Part shown: piece by piece, positions 13,166-19,623 of the stretch | Layout: each line of letters begins with the position of its first letter | Position numbering within the stretch: the stretch's first letter is position 1 | Source of the DNA: Patescibacteria group bacterium | GTDB taxonomy: Bacteria; Patescibacteriota; Minisyncoccia; Phycocordibacterales; GWA1-40-21 | DNA: 20,590 nt | Direction: 5' to 3' | NCBI GenBank assembly: GCA_018971765.1 | Contig: JAGXAA010000008.1 | Span: 1-20,590 of the forward strand | Translations under genes and position numbers: made by a program | Notes under the pieces: generated by a model | Told to the model about the DNA's origin: nothing | Database searches by the model: none | What the model saw: only the letters and a program-made list of their open reading frames with translations

Positions 13166-14368
13166 CTATAAGTCTTTTACTAATTCGATTAATATTTTAA
13201 TAACATAATCGATGTTTTTTTTGGTCGTGTCCAAACCGAGAGAAAACCTAAGTGATGACTGAGCGTATTTTTCATCCCTTCCAAGCGCCGCTATCACATA
13301 AGAAGCCGATTCGTTTTTGAGACAGGCGCTTTTAGTCGAGCAGATGATGCCCTTCTCGTCAAGCTGAAGAACGATAAATTCAGAATCTATTCCAGGGATG
13401 AAGATGTTTATGTTGTTCGGCAGTCTTTGAATCCTGTCGCCATTCAGCGCGACTTGCGGAATTTTCTCCTCAATTTTTTTGATGAAATAATCTAGCAGTT
13501 TAGAGAGTCGCTCGCTGTTTTTAATTCTATTTTTACCGGCAATTTCAATCGCTTTGGATAATCCAACGATAAGCGGAATATTTTCCGTTCCCGATCTTAA
13601 TCCCCTTTCTTGTCCTCCTCCGAAAATTATAGGATCGATTAAAACTCCTCTTTTTGCGAATAAAGCGCCTATCCCTTTCGGTCCGCAAATTTTCTGTCCG
13701 TCAATTGTCATAAGGTCAACGCCCAATTCTTGAATATTGAGGTTTAGAAAAAGCGGAGCTTGACAGGCGTCCGTGTGGAAGAGAGGATAGTTATTAGCTG
13801 ACATCTGATAGCTTGAAGCTAACAGTTTATAGCTGACGGCTTTTTTGAAATTCCGGACGACCTTGGCGATTTCTTTGATGGGCTGAATTGTCCCGATTTC
13901 GTTGTTGGCATACATTACCGACACCAAAACTGTTTCAAGTCTCAACAATTTCTTTATCATCACAGGATCAACTATTCCATTCTCTTTTACCGGCGCGTAA
14001 TCAATTGCTACCCCTCTTCTCTCAAGCTCTTTAAAACATTCTAAAACGGAGCTATGTTCAATATTAGTTGTGATCGCTCGCATTTCTGAATATTTCACGC
14101 CATTTTTTCTAAGATGATTGAACGCGCCGAAAATCGCCGCATTGTTCCCTTCCGTTCCGCCTGAATTGAAAATCACTTCATCGGGATGAGAGTTAAATGC
14201 TGAAGCGACAGTCTTTCGCGCGCCTTCAACGGCGTTTTTTGCCGCAACACCCATCATATGAATAGAATTGGGATTGCCAAATTCATCCGTCATATATTTA
14301 TCCATCGCCTTCTTGACCTCCTCACTTATCGGCGTCGTGGACGCGTTGTCCATGTAAATTTTAGTCAT
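13166..14368 (-). CDS. iscS: Cysteine desulfurase (NifS/IscS family)
   Basis: This PLP enzyme removes sulfur from cysteine as a bound persulfide for iron-sulfur clusters or tRNA thiolation. Visible features are MDNASTTP at the N-terminus, GGTEGNN (70-76), NIEH with His105, HTDACQA (198-204), the PLP lysine Lys226 in DGQKICGPKG, and the persulfide Cys349 in STKSACLK. The usual histidine just before the PLP lysine is a glutamine. Residues about 177-194 (AVSYKLLASSYQMSANN) are an extra stretch before HTDACQA, encoded by an AGCT-rich palindromic repeat. No iscU or thiolation gene is adjacent. The promoter predicts a leaderless mRNA. At 400 residues it is otherwise normal. Confidence 0.93.
   Translation of the reverse strand: MTKIYMDNASTTPISEEVKKAMDKYMTDEFGNPNSIHMMGVAAKNAVEGARKTVASAFNSHPDEVIFNSGGTEGNNAAIFGAFNHLRKNGVKYSEMRAITTNIEHSSVLECFKELERRGVAIDYAPVKENGIVDPVMIKKLLRLETVLVSVMYANNEIGTIQPIKEIAKVVRNFKKAVSYKLLASSYQMSANNYPLFHTDACQAPLFLNLNIQELGVDLMTIDGQKICGPKGIGALFAKRGVLIDPIIFGGGQERGLRSGTENIPLIVGLSKAIEIAGKNRIKNSERLSKLLDYFIKKIEEKIPQVALNGDRIQRLPNNINIFIPGIDSEFIVLQLDEKGIICSTKSACLKNESASYVIAALGRDEKYAQSSLRFSLGLDTTKKNIDYVIKILIELVKDL
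13793..13845. repeat. AGCT-rich palindromic repeat inside the cysteine desulfurase gene
   Basis: Two 18-base arms, each starting and ending with AGCT, form an imperfect inverted repeat with 13 of 18 positions matching. It is inserted in frame. It resembles the palindromes after rpmG and before infB. Confidence 0.65.
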
Positions 14369-14374
14369 TTCAGT

Positions 14375-14403
14375 ATTCTACTTATACGCGAAACATTGCG
14401 CAA
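14375..14403 (-). promoter_or_regulatory. Cysteine desulfurase promoter (leaderless)
   Basis: TTGCGC (14398-14403) and TAGAAT (14375-14380) are 17 bases apart. The -10 ends 7 bases before the ATG at 14368. The -35 overlaps that of the divergent promoter. Confidence 0.6.
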
Positions 14404-14424
14404 TATTCGTAAATAATGTAAAAT
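14396..14424 (+). promoter_or_regulatory. DUF4446 gene promoter
   Basis: TTGCGC (14396-14401) and TAAAAT (14419-14424) are 17 bases apart. The leader is about 5 bases. Both divergent -35 boxes come from one palindrome, TTGCGCAA. Confidence 0.6.
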
Positions 14425-14435
14425 GCAAAATTAAT

Positions 14436-14900
14436 ATGATCCCTGATATATATTTAATATACGCGTCACTAGCATTGCTTATATTGGCCATCGGATGGCT
14501 AATCAGGTTTGAAATTAAATTGCGCCGGCTTCTAGGCGGAAAAAATCAGTCGCTGGACAATGCTATTTCCGAAATAAGAAAAGACTTGTCGGCGATTACG
14601 GAATACAAAGACGAATCGGAAAAATATCTTGAGAATGTGGAGCGAAGACTTAGAAAAAGCATAACCGGAGTTGAGACGATTCGCTTCAATCCTTTCAAAG
14701 GCGACGGCTCGGGAGGCAATCAAAGTTTTTCCACCGCTTTCGTAAACGAAAAAGGCGACGGCGTGGTAATCTCAAGTTTGTATTCCAGAGAGCGCGTAAG
14801 CGTTTTCGCGAAACCGATAAAAAAATCATCATCGGAATACGAGATGACGGCGGAAGAAAAGGAATCTCTCTTGAGAGCGAAAGAGTCAAATCAAGTCTAA
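14436..14900 (+). CDS. DUF4446 family membrane protein
   Basis: The 154-residue product has one N-terminal membrane helix (about 7-24), a helical region with coiled-coil character (40-75), and a conserved core: ETIRFNPFKG, GGNQSFSTAF, GDGVVISSLYSRE and VFAKPI, followed by SEYEMTAEEKE. This is the pattern I know as DUF4446, found in Firmicutes and CPR genomes, of unknown function. The core most likely faces the cytoplasm. The gene is divergent from the cysteine desulfurase gene and upstream of infB on the same strand. Confidence 0.8.
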   Translation: MIPDIYLIYASLALLILAIGWLIRFEIKLRRLLGGKNQSLDNAISEIRKDLSAITEYKDESEKYLENVERRLRKSITGVETIRFNPFKGDGSGGNQSFSTAFVNEKGDGVVISSLYSRERVSVFAKPIKKSSSEYEMTAEEKESLLRAKESNQV

Positions 14901-14945
14901 GTCTAGTAGATACCGAGCGCTTGGAGATAAACATTCTAAACGGCC

Positions 14946-14984
14946 ATAAGCTAACGGCTGAAAATCATTAGCTGTCAGCTTTTA
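14946..14984. repeat. AGCT-rich palindromic repeat before infB
   Basis: An imperfect inverted repeat (about 12 of 15 positions) built from AAGCTAACGGCTGA and its near-complement ending TTAGCTGTCAGCTTTTA. It ends 5 bases before the infB ATG, so it may influence translation. Confidence 0.55.
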
Positions 14985-14989
14985 AAGAT

Positions 14990-16504
14990 ATGAAAACAAA
15001 CAATAAACAACCGAATATCATCGGGCGTCCTCCCGTCATTTGCATAATGGGACATATTGACCATGGCAAATCAACCCTGCTTGACTGCATCAGAAAGACG
15101 ACTGTCGCCGAAAAAGAGGTCGGCGGCATCACTCAACGAATTTCCGCTTATGAAATTATTCATAAAAATAAATCCGGCAAAGAGAATAAAATAACATTTT
15201 TGGACACGCCCGGACACGAAGCCTTTTGCGCGATTCGAGAGCGGGGGGTTGATGTTGCGGACATAGCGGTCTTGGTCGTATCCGCCGAAGACGGCGTAAA
15301 AAAGCAGACCCTTGAAGCTCTGACTTGCATCAAAGACAGCGGCATTCCCTACATAGTGGCGATAAACAAAATAGACAAACCTGGAGCTGACGTCGAGAAG
15401 ACAAAACAAAATTTGGCGGAAAATGAGATCTATCTTGAAGGATACGGCGGCGCGGCGCCGTGGGTTCCGATTTCCGCCAAGACAGGCGAAGGAGTTTCGG
15501 AACTTTTGGATATGATGCTTCTTGTCGCCGAAATGGGGGAGCTCACAGGCGACGCGAATAAAAATGCGGAAGGAGTTGTCATTGAAGCGAATTTGGACAG
15601 CCATAAAGGAATTTCCGGCACTCTCATAATAAAAGACGGGGCGCTGAAGTCGGGGATGTTTATCGCGAGTGGCGGAAACATCGCTTCCACCAGATTGATT
15701 GAAGATTTTACGGGCGAGAGGATAACTGAAGCTCGCTTCTCCAGTCCGATTAAAGTGGTCGGATGGAACGAACTGCCCGCAGTCGGCGCGGCATTCAAAT
15801 CCTTTGAAACGAAAAAAGAGGCTGAAAATTATGTCGCCGCCTTTACGGAAAATATTCCCGCAAAAAAAAATTCCTCTAAGGAAAAAGAAGATGACAATAT
15901 TTTATCAGTCGATATTATTTTGAAAGCCGAGACGATGGGGTCGATTGAGGCGATAGAACACGAGATAAAGAAAATAAAAAATGACAAGGTGAGAATAAAA
16001 ATCATACGCTCCGGCATCGGCGACATTTCCGAAAACGATGTGAAGACAGCGAGCGCCAAAGAAGGCGCGGTGATCTTGGGATTTGACGCCGCCGTTGACC
16101 CTAAAGCCAGAAACTACGCCGAACGGCTCGGCGTGGAAATAAAAGTTTTTGACGTCATTTACAAATTATCCGAATGGATTGAGGCGAAAGCGCGCGAAAG
16201 TACGCCGAAATTTGAGACTGAAGAAACTTCAGGCGTGGCGAAAATAATACGCGTTTTCAGCAAATCCAAAGACAAGTATGTGATCGGAGGAAAAGTCGAA
16301 TCAGGACTTGTTTCCGTAGGCGAAGACGCTAAAATTTTGCGGAGAGATCAAGAAGTCGGAAAGGGTAAAATAAAAGAACTGCAGCATCAAAAAAAGAAAG
16401 TGTCGGAAATAAAAGAAGGGATGGAATTCGGCTGCCAGATTCAAGCCGCGATTGAAATAGCTCCCGGAGACAAAATCGAATCTTATAAAATCGTTCAAAA
16501 GTGA
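14990..16504 (+). CDS. infB: Translation initiation factor IF-2
   Basis: IF-2 is the GTPase that brings initiator tRNA to the ribosome. The GTPase motifs are in order: GHIDHGKS (21-28), GGITQR, DTPGHEAF (72-79), NKID (126-129) and SAKTGEG (about 160-166), then domain II and the C-terminal domains that bind initiator tRNA. At 504 residues it lacks the long N-terminal region of E. coli IF-2 and starts only 20 residues before the G1 motif, as in other minimal bacteria. The G1 motif has Ile-Asp and Lys-Ser where GHVDHGKT is usual. A palindromic repeat sits immediately upstream. rbfA follows after 9 bases, the usual partner in this operon. Confidence 0.96.
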   Translation: MKTNNKQPNIIGRPPVICIMGHIDHGKSTLLDCIRKTTVAEKEVGGITQRISAYEIIHKNKSGKENKITFLDTPGHEAFCAIRERGVDVADIAVLVVSAEDGVKKQTLEALTCIKDSGIPYIVAINKIDKPGADVEKTKQNLAENEIYLEGYGGAAPWVPISAKTGEGVSELLDMMLLVAEMGELTGDANKNAEGVVIEANLDSHKGISGTLIIKDGALKSGMFIASGGNIASTRLIEDFTGERITEARFSSPIKVVGWNELPAVGAAFKSFETKKEAENYVAAFTENIPAKKNSSKEKEDDNILSVDIILKAETMGSIEAIEHEIKKIKNDKVRIKIIRSGIGDISENDVKTASAKEGAVILGFDAAVDPKARNYAERLGVEIKVFDVIYKLSEWIEAKARESTPKFETEETSGVAKIIRVFSKSKDKYVIGGKVESGLVSVGEDAKILRRDQEVGKGKIKELQHQKKKVSEIKEGMEFGCQIQAAIEIAPGDKIESYKIVQK

Positions 16505-16513
16505 GATGGGTTC

Positions 16514-16837
16514 ATGAAAAAACGAGACGAAAAACTTAAAAATTTGATTAAAGAAGCCGCGGCAAAATTTCTAAACATTGAATCAAACAGGGTTTCAATG
16601 GCGACAGTGACTGGCGCGCAGGTTTCAAAAGACGGCAAATATGCTACTATACTTTTTACGGTCTTTCCAAGCGAGAAAGAAAAAGCTGTTTTGGATTTTG
16701 CCAAGCGCAAAAGAACGGAGTTTAGGGATTTCGCCAAGAAAAACATCAGAGCGGGCAGAATTCCTTTTTTTGATTTTGAAATAGACGCCGGCGAAAAACA
16801 CAGGCAAAAAATTGATTCTATTTTGGATAATAATTAA
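16514..16837 (+). CDS. rbfA: Ribosome-binding factor A
   Basis: RbfA is a small KH-fold protein that helps mature the 30S subunit at 16S rRNA. The 107-residue product fits in length and pattern: helical N-terminus, VSMATVTGAQVSKDGKYATILFTVFP (the beta-strand segment with the conserved D/K-x-A), a central helix and RAGRIPFFDFEIDAGEKHRQKIDSIL at the end. It lies 9 bases after infB on the same strand, which supports the call. Confidence 0.88.
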   Translation: MKKRDEKLKNLIKEAAAKFLNIESNRVSMATVTGAQVSKDGKYATILFTVFPSEKEKAVLDFAKRKRTEFRDFAKKNIRAGRIPFFDFEIDAGEKHRQKIDSILDNN

Positions 16838-16918
16838 GCATGTCTAAATCCCTAAATATCTTTCTCGATTCAAAGTAAATATTGGAATTAATCGCAGTGC
16901 AGTTTTTTGAAAATTCAA

Positions 16919-16990
16919 GGCCGCGTAGCCAAGTGGTAAGGCGGGAGTCTGCAAAACTCCTATGCGCCGGTTCAATTCCGACCGCGGCCT
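16919..16990 (+). tRNA. tRNA-Cys(GCA)
   Basis: The acceptor stem GGCCGCG/CGCGGCC, D-arm, T-loop TTCAATT and discriminator T (usual for tRNA-Cys) are visible. The anticodon loop CTGCAAA gives GCA, reading UGC and UGU. CCA is not encoded. It lies about 80 bases after rbfA. Confidence 0.95.
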
Positions 16991-17023
16991 CAAATCAAAT
17001 GGAATACGTCTTTTCTTTAAGAA

Positions 17024-17051
17024 TTGCTTTTCGTTTGCCGTTTGTTATAAT
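17024..17051 (+). promoter_or_regulatory. HNH gene promoter (leaderless)
   Basis: TTGCTT (17024-17029) and consensus TATAAT (17046-17051) are 16 bases apart. Transcription would start at the GTG at 17058, which supports that start codon. Confidence 0.65.
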
Positions 17052-17057
17052 TTAATT

Positions 17058-17546
17058 GTGAAAATTGGTAAAAAAAGATCGTGGAAAATTTATCAATTAA
17101 AAATTGCAGTCAGGGACTCAGCAAGTTACAGACAAGTATTGAAAAAGATAGGGTTGAGAGCGGCGGGTGGAAATTATGAGCAAATTAAAAAATATATTAA
17201 AGAATATAAGTTTAATATTTCTCATTTTAAGGGAAAAGCTTGGAATAAAGGATTGAGAGGCATTGGCAAACCGATTATACCTTTGGAGCTTATTCTTAGG
17301 AAAGATTCTTCCTATCAGAGTTTCAAACTTAAAAAAAGATTATTTAATGAAAATTTAAAAAAACAATTTTGTGAAGAATGCAATTGGTCCACAAGAAGTG
17401 AGGATGGATATCTCCCATTAGAACTTGACCATATAAACGGAGATAGGCATGATAATAGATTGGAAAATTTGAGAATATTATGTCCGAATTGTCATAGTTT
17501 GAAACCGACGCACAGAGGAAGAAATATGAATAAACATAAAGCCTGA
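17058..17546 (+). CDS. HNH endonuclease
   Basis: The 162-residue product joins an N-terminal recognition-like domain (SASYRQVLKKIGLRAAGGNY and HFKGKAWNKG, residues 21-66, a pattern common in free-standing HNH nucleases) to a zinc-stabilised HNH domain: CEEC (105-108), ELDHINGDRHDN with His125, and CPNCH with His146. It would cut double-stranded DNA; a homing role is possible. The frame stays open upstream into tRNA-Cys, but the TATAAT exactly 7 bases before the GTG at 17058 favours that start. The stop codon lies inside tRNA-Leu(UAA), overlapping its first six bases. The gene is AT-rich, in keeping with transfer. Confidence 0.85.
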   Translation: MKIGKKRSWKIYQLKIAVRDSASYRQVLKKIGLRAAGGNYEQIKKYIKEYKFNISHFKGKAWNKGLRGIGKPIIPLELILRKDSSYQSFKLKKRLFNENLKKQFCEECNWSTRSEDGYLPLELDHINGDRHDNRLENLRILCPNCHSLKPTHRGRNMNKHKA

Positions 17547-17627
17547 GTGGTGAAACTGGTATACACGTAACACTTAAAATGTTATGGGCGAAAGCTCGTG
17601 TGGGTTCGATTCCCACCTCAGGCACCA
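17541..17627 (+). tRNA. tRNA-Leu(UAA)
   Basis: This class II tRNA has the acceptor stem GCCTGAG/CTCAGGC, a long variable arm, the T-loop TTCGATT and encoded CCA (17625-17627). The anticodon loop CTTAAAA gives UAA, reading UUA and UUG. Its first bases are also the end of the HNH gene. Confidence 0.95.
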
Positions 17628-17663
17628 GAATCTAACTTTGAAAACGATATGCTTTTCTTCCGT

Positions 17664-17705
17664 AAAAAGCCCGTTCGCAAATACAAAGCGACGGGGCTTT
17701 TTAGT
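17664..17705 (+). terminator. Terminator after tRNA-Leu(UAA)
   Basis: AAAAAGCCC pairs with GGGCTTTTT, with further imperfect GC pairing inside, and ends in TTTTTAG. Confidence 0.7.
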
Positions 17706-17745
17706 TTGTCAAAGCGCCCAAAATCTGCTAAATTTTTACCAATAT

Positions 17746-17818
17746 CCGCCTATAGCTCAGTTGGTAGAGCAGTCGCCTCTTAAGCGATTGGTCGCAGGTT
17801 CGAATCCTGCTGGGCGGA
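17746..17818 (+). tRNA. tRNA-Lys(CUU)
   Basis: The acceptor stem CCGCCTA/TGGGCGG (one G-T), D-stem GCTC/GAGC, T-stem GCAGG/CCTGC and discriminator A are visible. The anticodon loop CTCTTAA gives CUU, reading AAG. CCA is not encoded. Its first pair, C-G, is unusual for tRNA-Lys. The 3' end is repeated in the element that follows. Confidence 0.92.
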
Positions 17819-17977
17819 CACGAACAGAGTGAGTGGACGCCCAGAGAGAGCCAACTGCTTGGCTCTCGCCAGGATTCGAAGGCCGGAGCATGTTCTGAGT
17901 CCTCGAAGAACAGCGAGGAGGGGTCGCGAGTTCCGAGTCCGCGAGGAAACTTGTGACCTAATCCTGCTGGGCGGACA
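17799..17977 (+). repeat. Structured element at the 3' end of tRNA-Lys(CUU)
   Basis: The last 18 bases (17803-17820) recur exactly at 17960-17977. Between them, in order: a near-inverted acceptor block (17834-17843), a perfect 9-bp hairpin GAGAGCCAA/TTGGCTCTC (17846-17867), an inverted T-arm copy (17869-17880, 11 of 12), GGCCGGAGC, a TGTTCT/AGAACA hairpin, then GGTCGCG (17922-17928), a hairpin AGTTCC/GGAAACT and TGTGACC (17952-17958). GGTCGCG and TGTGACC pair over 7 positions using two G-U pairs, which only the sense-strand RNA can do. No protein is plausible. Confidence 0.78.
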
Positions 17978-17983
17978 TGAATT

Positions 17984-18190
17984 TCAAATATTATTATCTA
18001 AAAAAAATTTTAGGTTTTCTAAATCTTTTTTATCTTTATCATAATAATATGTCTTTATACCGACAGATATAGCGCTTTTCACGGCATCTTCATTGTGTTC
18101 AAAATACAAAATATTTTCTTTGCTCAAGTTAAAATACGCGAGCATTTTTTCATAGTATTTCGGATCTATTTTCTCCGGATTATGCTTAAC
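17984..18190 (-). pseudogene. HAD-family hydrolase, C-terminal remnant
   Basis: On the minus strand a frame without start reads VKHNPEKIDPKYYEKML, AYFNLSKENILYFEHNEDAV, KSAISVGIKTYYYDKDKKDL and ends at TGA (17984-17986). This is the C-terminal part of a HAD-superfamily hydrolase: KHNP matches the motif III lysine region, and YFEHNEDAVKSA with GIKTYYYD matches the segment after the motif IV acidic residue. The N-terminal part with the nucleophile aspartate is missing; the protease gene's stop lies directly upstream in the same frame. It looks like a gene broken by rearrangement. Its codons are otherwise intact, so the break may be recent. Confidence 0.7.
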
Positions 18191-18193
18191 GGA

Positions 18194-19555
18194 CTATATG
18201 GAATCAGCAATCTGTCGTATTTTAAGGATAAACGAGGACTTCTCTGATAAGAGGTATAATTTTTGTGAAGAAAGTTCAGCTTGATTGAAATTTGAGACAG
18301 TGAGTATGATACTACCATAATCATCTATTTTGTGATTATATTCTGAAATCTTTTGCATGCAATAACTGTTGAAATCTGATAATTTTTGTTGTTGGTAAAA
18401 GGATAGATCCGATGAACCCAAGTAGTTCTCTGTTAGGTACGCATTTAAATCAGAAGCTTTTTGTTTCAAAATATTGATAGTCTCCATCAACTTTTTATAA
18501 TCTAAGCCACCAGCTAATTGATCATCAAAGTGAGTATTGTTCGCAAGTTCGTCATATTGGCTGATTAGATAATTTTTAACTCCTTTTTGTATGCCATTCA
18601 AATTATCGTCATTACGATATATCCATCTTCCGGCTTCAAGATCAGATATGTAGCTTTTTACAATATTGATCGGTATTGAAAGTTTTATTGTGTTTATAAG
18701 CGTTCCCATCTGCAGAGTATTAATGCCAATCACTTGTCCTAAAGAATTAACTAACGGACCTCCGCTATTGCCAGGATGGAGTTCCAAAGATGTTTCCAAG
18801 TATCCGTATAATCTTCTTGATATAGTGCCTTCCTTAAAGTCCGCATCAGCATTTATTCCCAGAGGAAATCCAAAAGAGAAGACATCGTCGCCTTGTCTAA
18901 GAATATCTGAATCTCCAAATTCTACTCTAGATAAGCCGGCGGCATTAATTTTAATAATTGCAATATCCAATTTTTCATCTTTACCAACTACAGTTCCGGT
19001 GTAGTCGCCTGATGGTAGATATACGGTTGATTGTCTAACATTTGATACAACATGTGCGTTTGTGAGTATATACCCATCGCTACTTATAACCATTCCGCTG
19101 CCAGATGAAGTTACAGCACCACCATTGTCTGTTTGGTAATTAGATTGTATGTAAACAATAGCTGGTTTGACTTTTGCGATTATTTGCTGATTAGATAAGT
19201 TATTATCAGTTGTTTGTGTTGGTTGCTCTGTTTGGGTCCGTGTTTGCGCTTGTTGAGTTGGAGAGAAAACTACCGGTATTGCCTTGTCTACTATCTGAAT
19301 GCGTGTTTTATAACTGACCTGATCTGTTTGCTGACTCTTTGTGTCTAATCGTTTCTGTAATTCATCGATTTTTTTGGAAAGCTCTTCAATTGTTTTATTA
19401 TCAGTTGGCATTACCTGCGTTGGTCTTGGTTTCTTAAATAAATCAATCACAGCTTCAAACCACGATACTGGATTATACCAAGAGGCAAAGATTATCTTGG
19501 GAATTAAAGTTATTAGAGTTAACAATAAAATTATTATGAGTTTTATATTTTTCAT
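18194..19555 (-). CDS. Secreted trypsin-like serine protease (HtrA-like, no PDZ)
   Basis: The 453-residue product begins with a signal peptide or anchor (MKNIKLIIILLLTLITLIP...FAS, about 1-25), then a short coiled coil (about 55-72), a Gln/Thr-rich linker (98-122) and a trypsin-fold domain (about 125-300). The triad is complete: His168 in LTNAHVV, Asp197 in KLDIAIIKI and Ser264 in GNSGGPLVN. No PDZ domain follows; the last 140 residues are helical and rich in Gln, Tyr and Ser. It should act outside the cytoplasm, in protein quality control or processing. The ATG at 19555 opens the signal sequence; an upstream TTG is less likely. It abuts a HAD remnant in the same frame and follows dnaJ after 68 bases. 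Confidence 0.85.
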   Translation of the reverse strand: MKNIKLIIILLLTLITLIPKIIFASWYNPVSWFEAVIDLFKKPRPTQVMPTDNKTIEELSKKIDELQKRLDTKSQQTDQVSYKTRIQIVDKAIPVVFSPTQQAQTRTQTEQPTQTTDNNLSNQQIIAKVKPAIVYIQSNYQTDNGGAVTSSGSGMVISSDGYILTNAHVVSNVRQSTVYLPSGDYTGTVVGKDEKLDIAIIKINAAGLSRVEFGDSDILRQGDDVFSFGFPLGINADADFKEGTISRRLYGYLETSLELHPGNSGGPLVNSLGQVIGINTLQMGTLINTIKLSIPINIVKSYISDLEAGRWIYRNDDNLNGIQKGVKNYLISQYDELANNTHFDDQLAGGLDYKKLMETINILKQKASDLNAYLTENYLGSSDLSFYQQQKLSDFNSYCMQKISEYNHKIDDYGSIILTVSNFNQAELSSQKLYLLSEKSSFILKIRQIADSI

Positions 19556-19623
19556 ACTGAATTTAGCTATTTGTTCGTCGTTCGCATTAGATTGCGTCAA
19601 CTAAAATTGTTTTCATTTTTTTA

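Noticed and set aside
16962..17057. An upstream extension of the HNH gene with ATG inside tRNA-Cys
   Set aside because: The promoter with TATAAT 7 bases before the GTG at 17058 lies inside this extension, and the extra 32 residues look like translated tRNA.
17584..18044. Frames of 60-82 codons on the plus strand
   Set aside because: They read through tRNA-Leu, tRNA-Lys and the element; fragments such as YSSVGRAV are tRNA read as protein.
19556..19600. TTG start at 19600 for the trypsin-like protease
   Set aside because: It would put 15 polar residues before the signal sequence; the ATG at 19555 begins a normal one.
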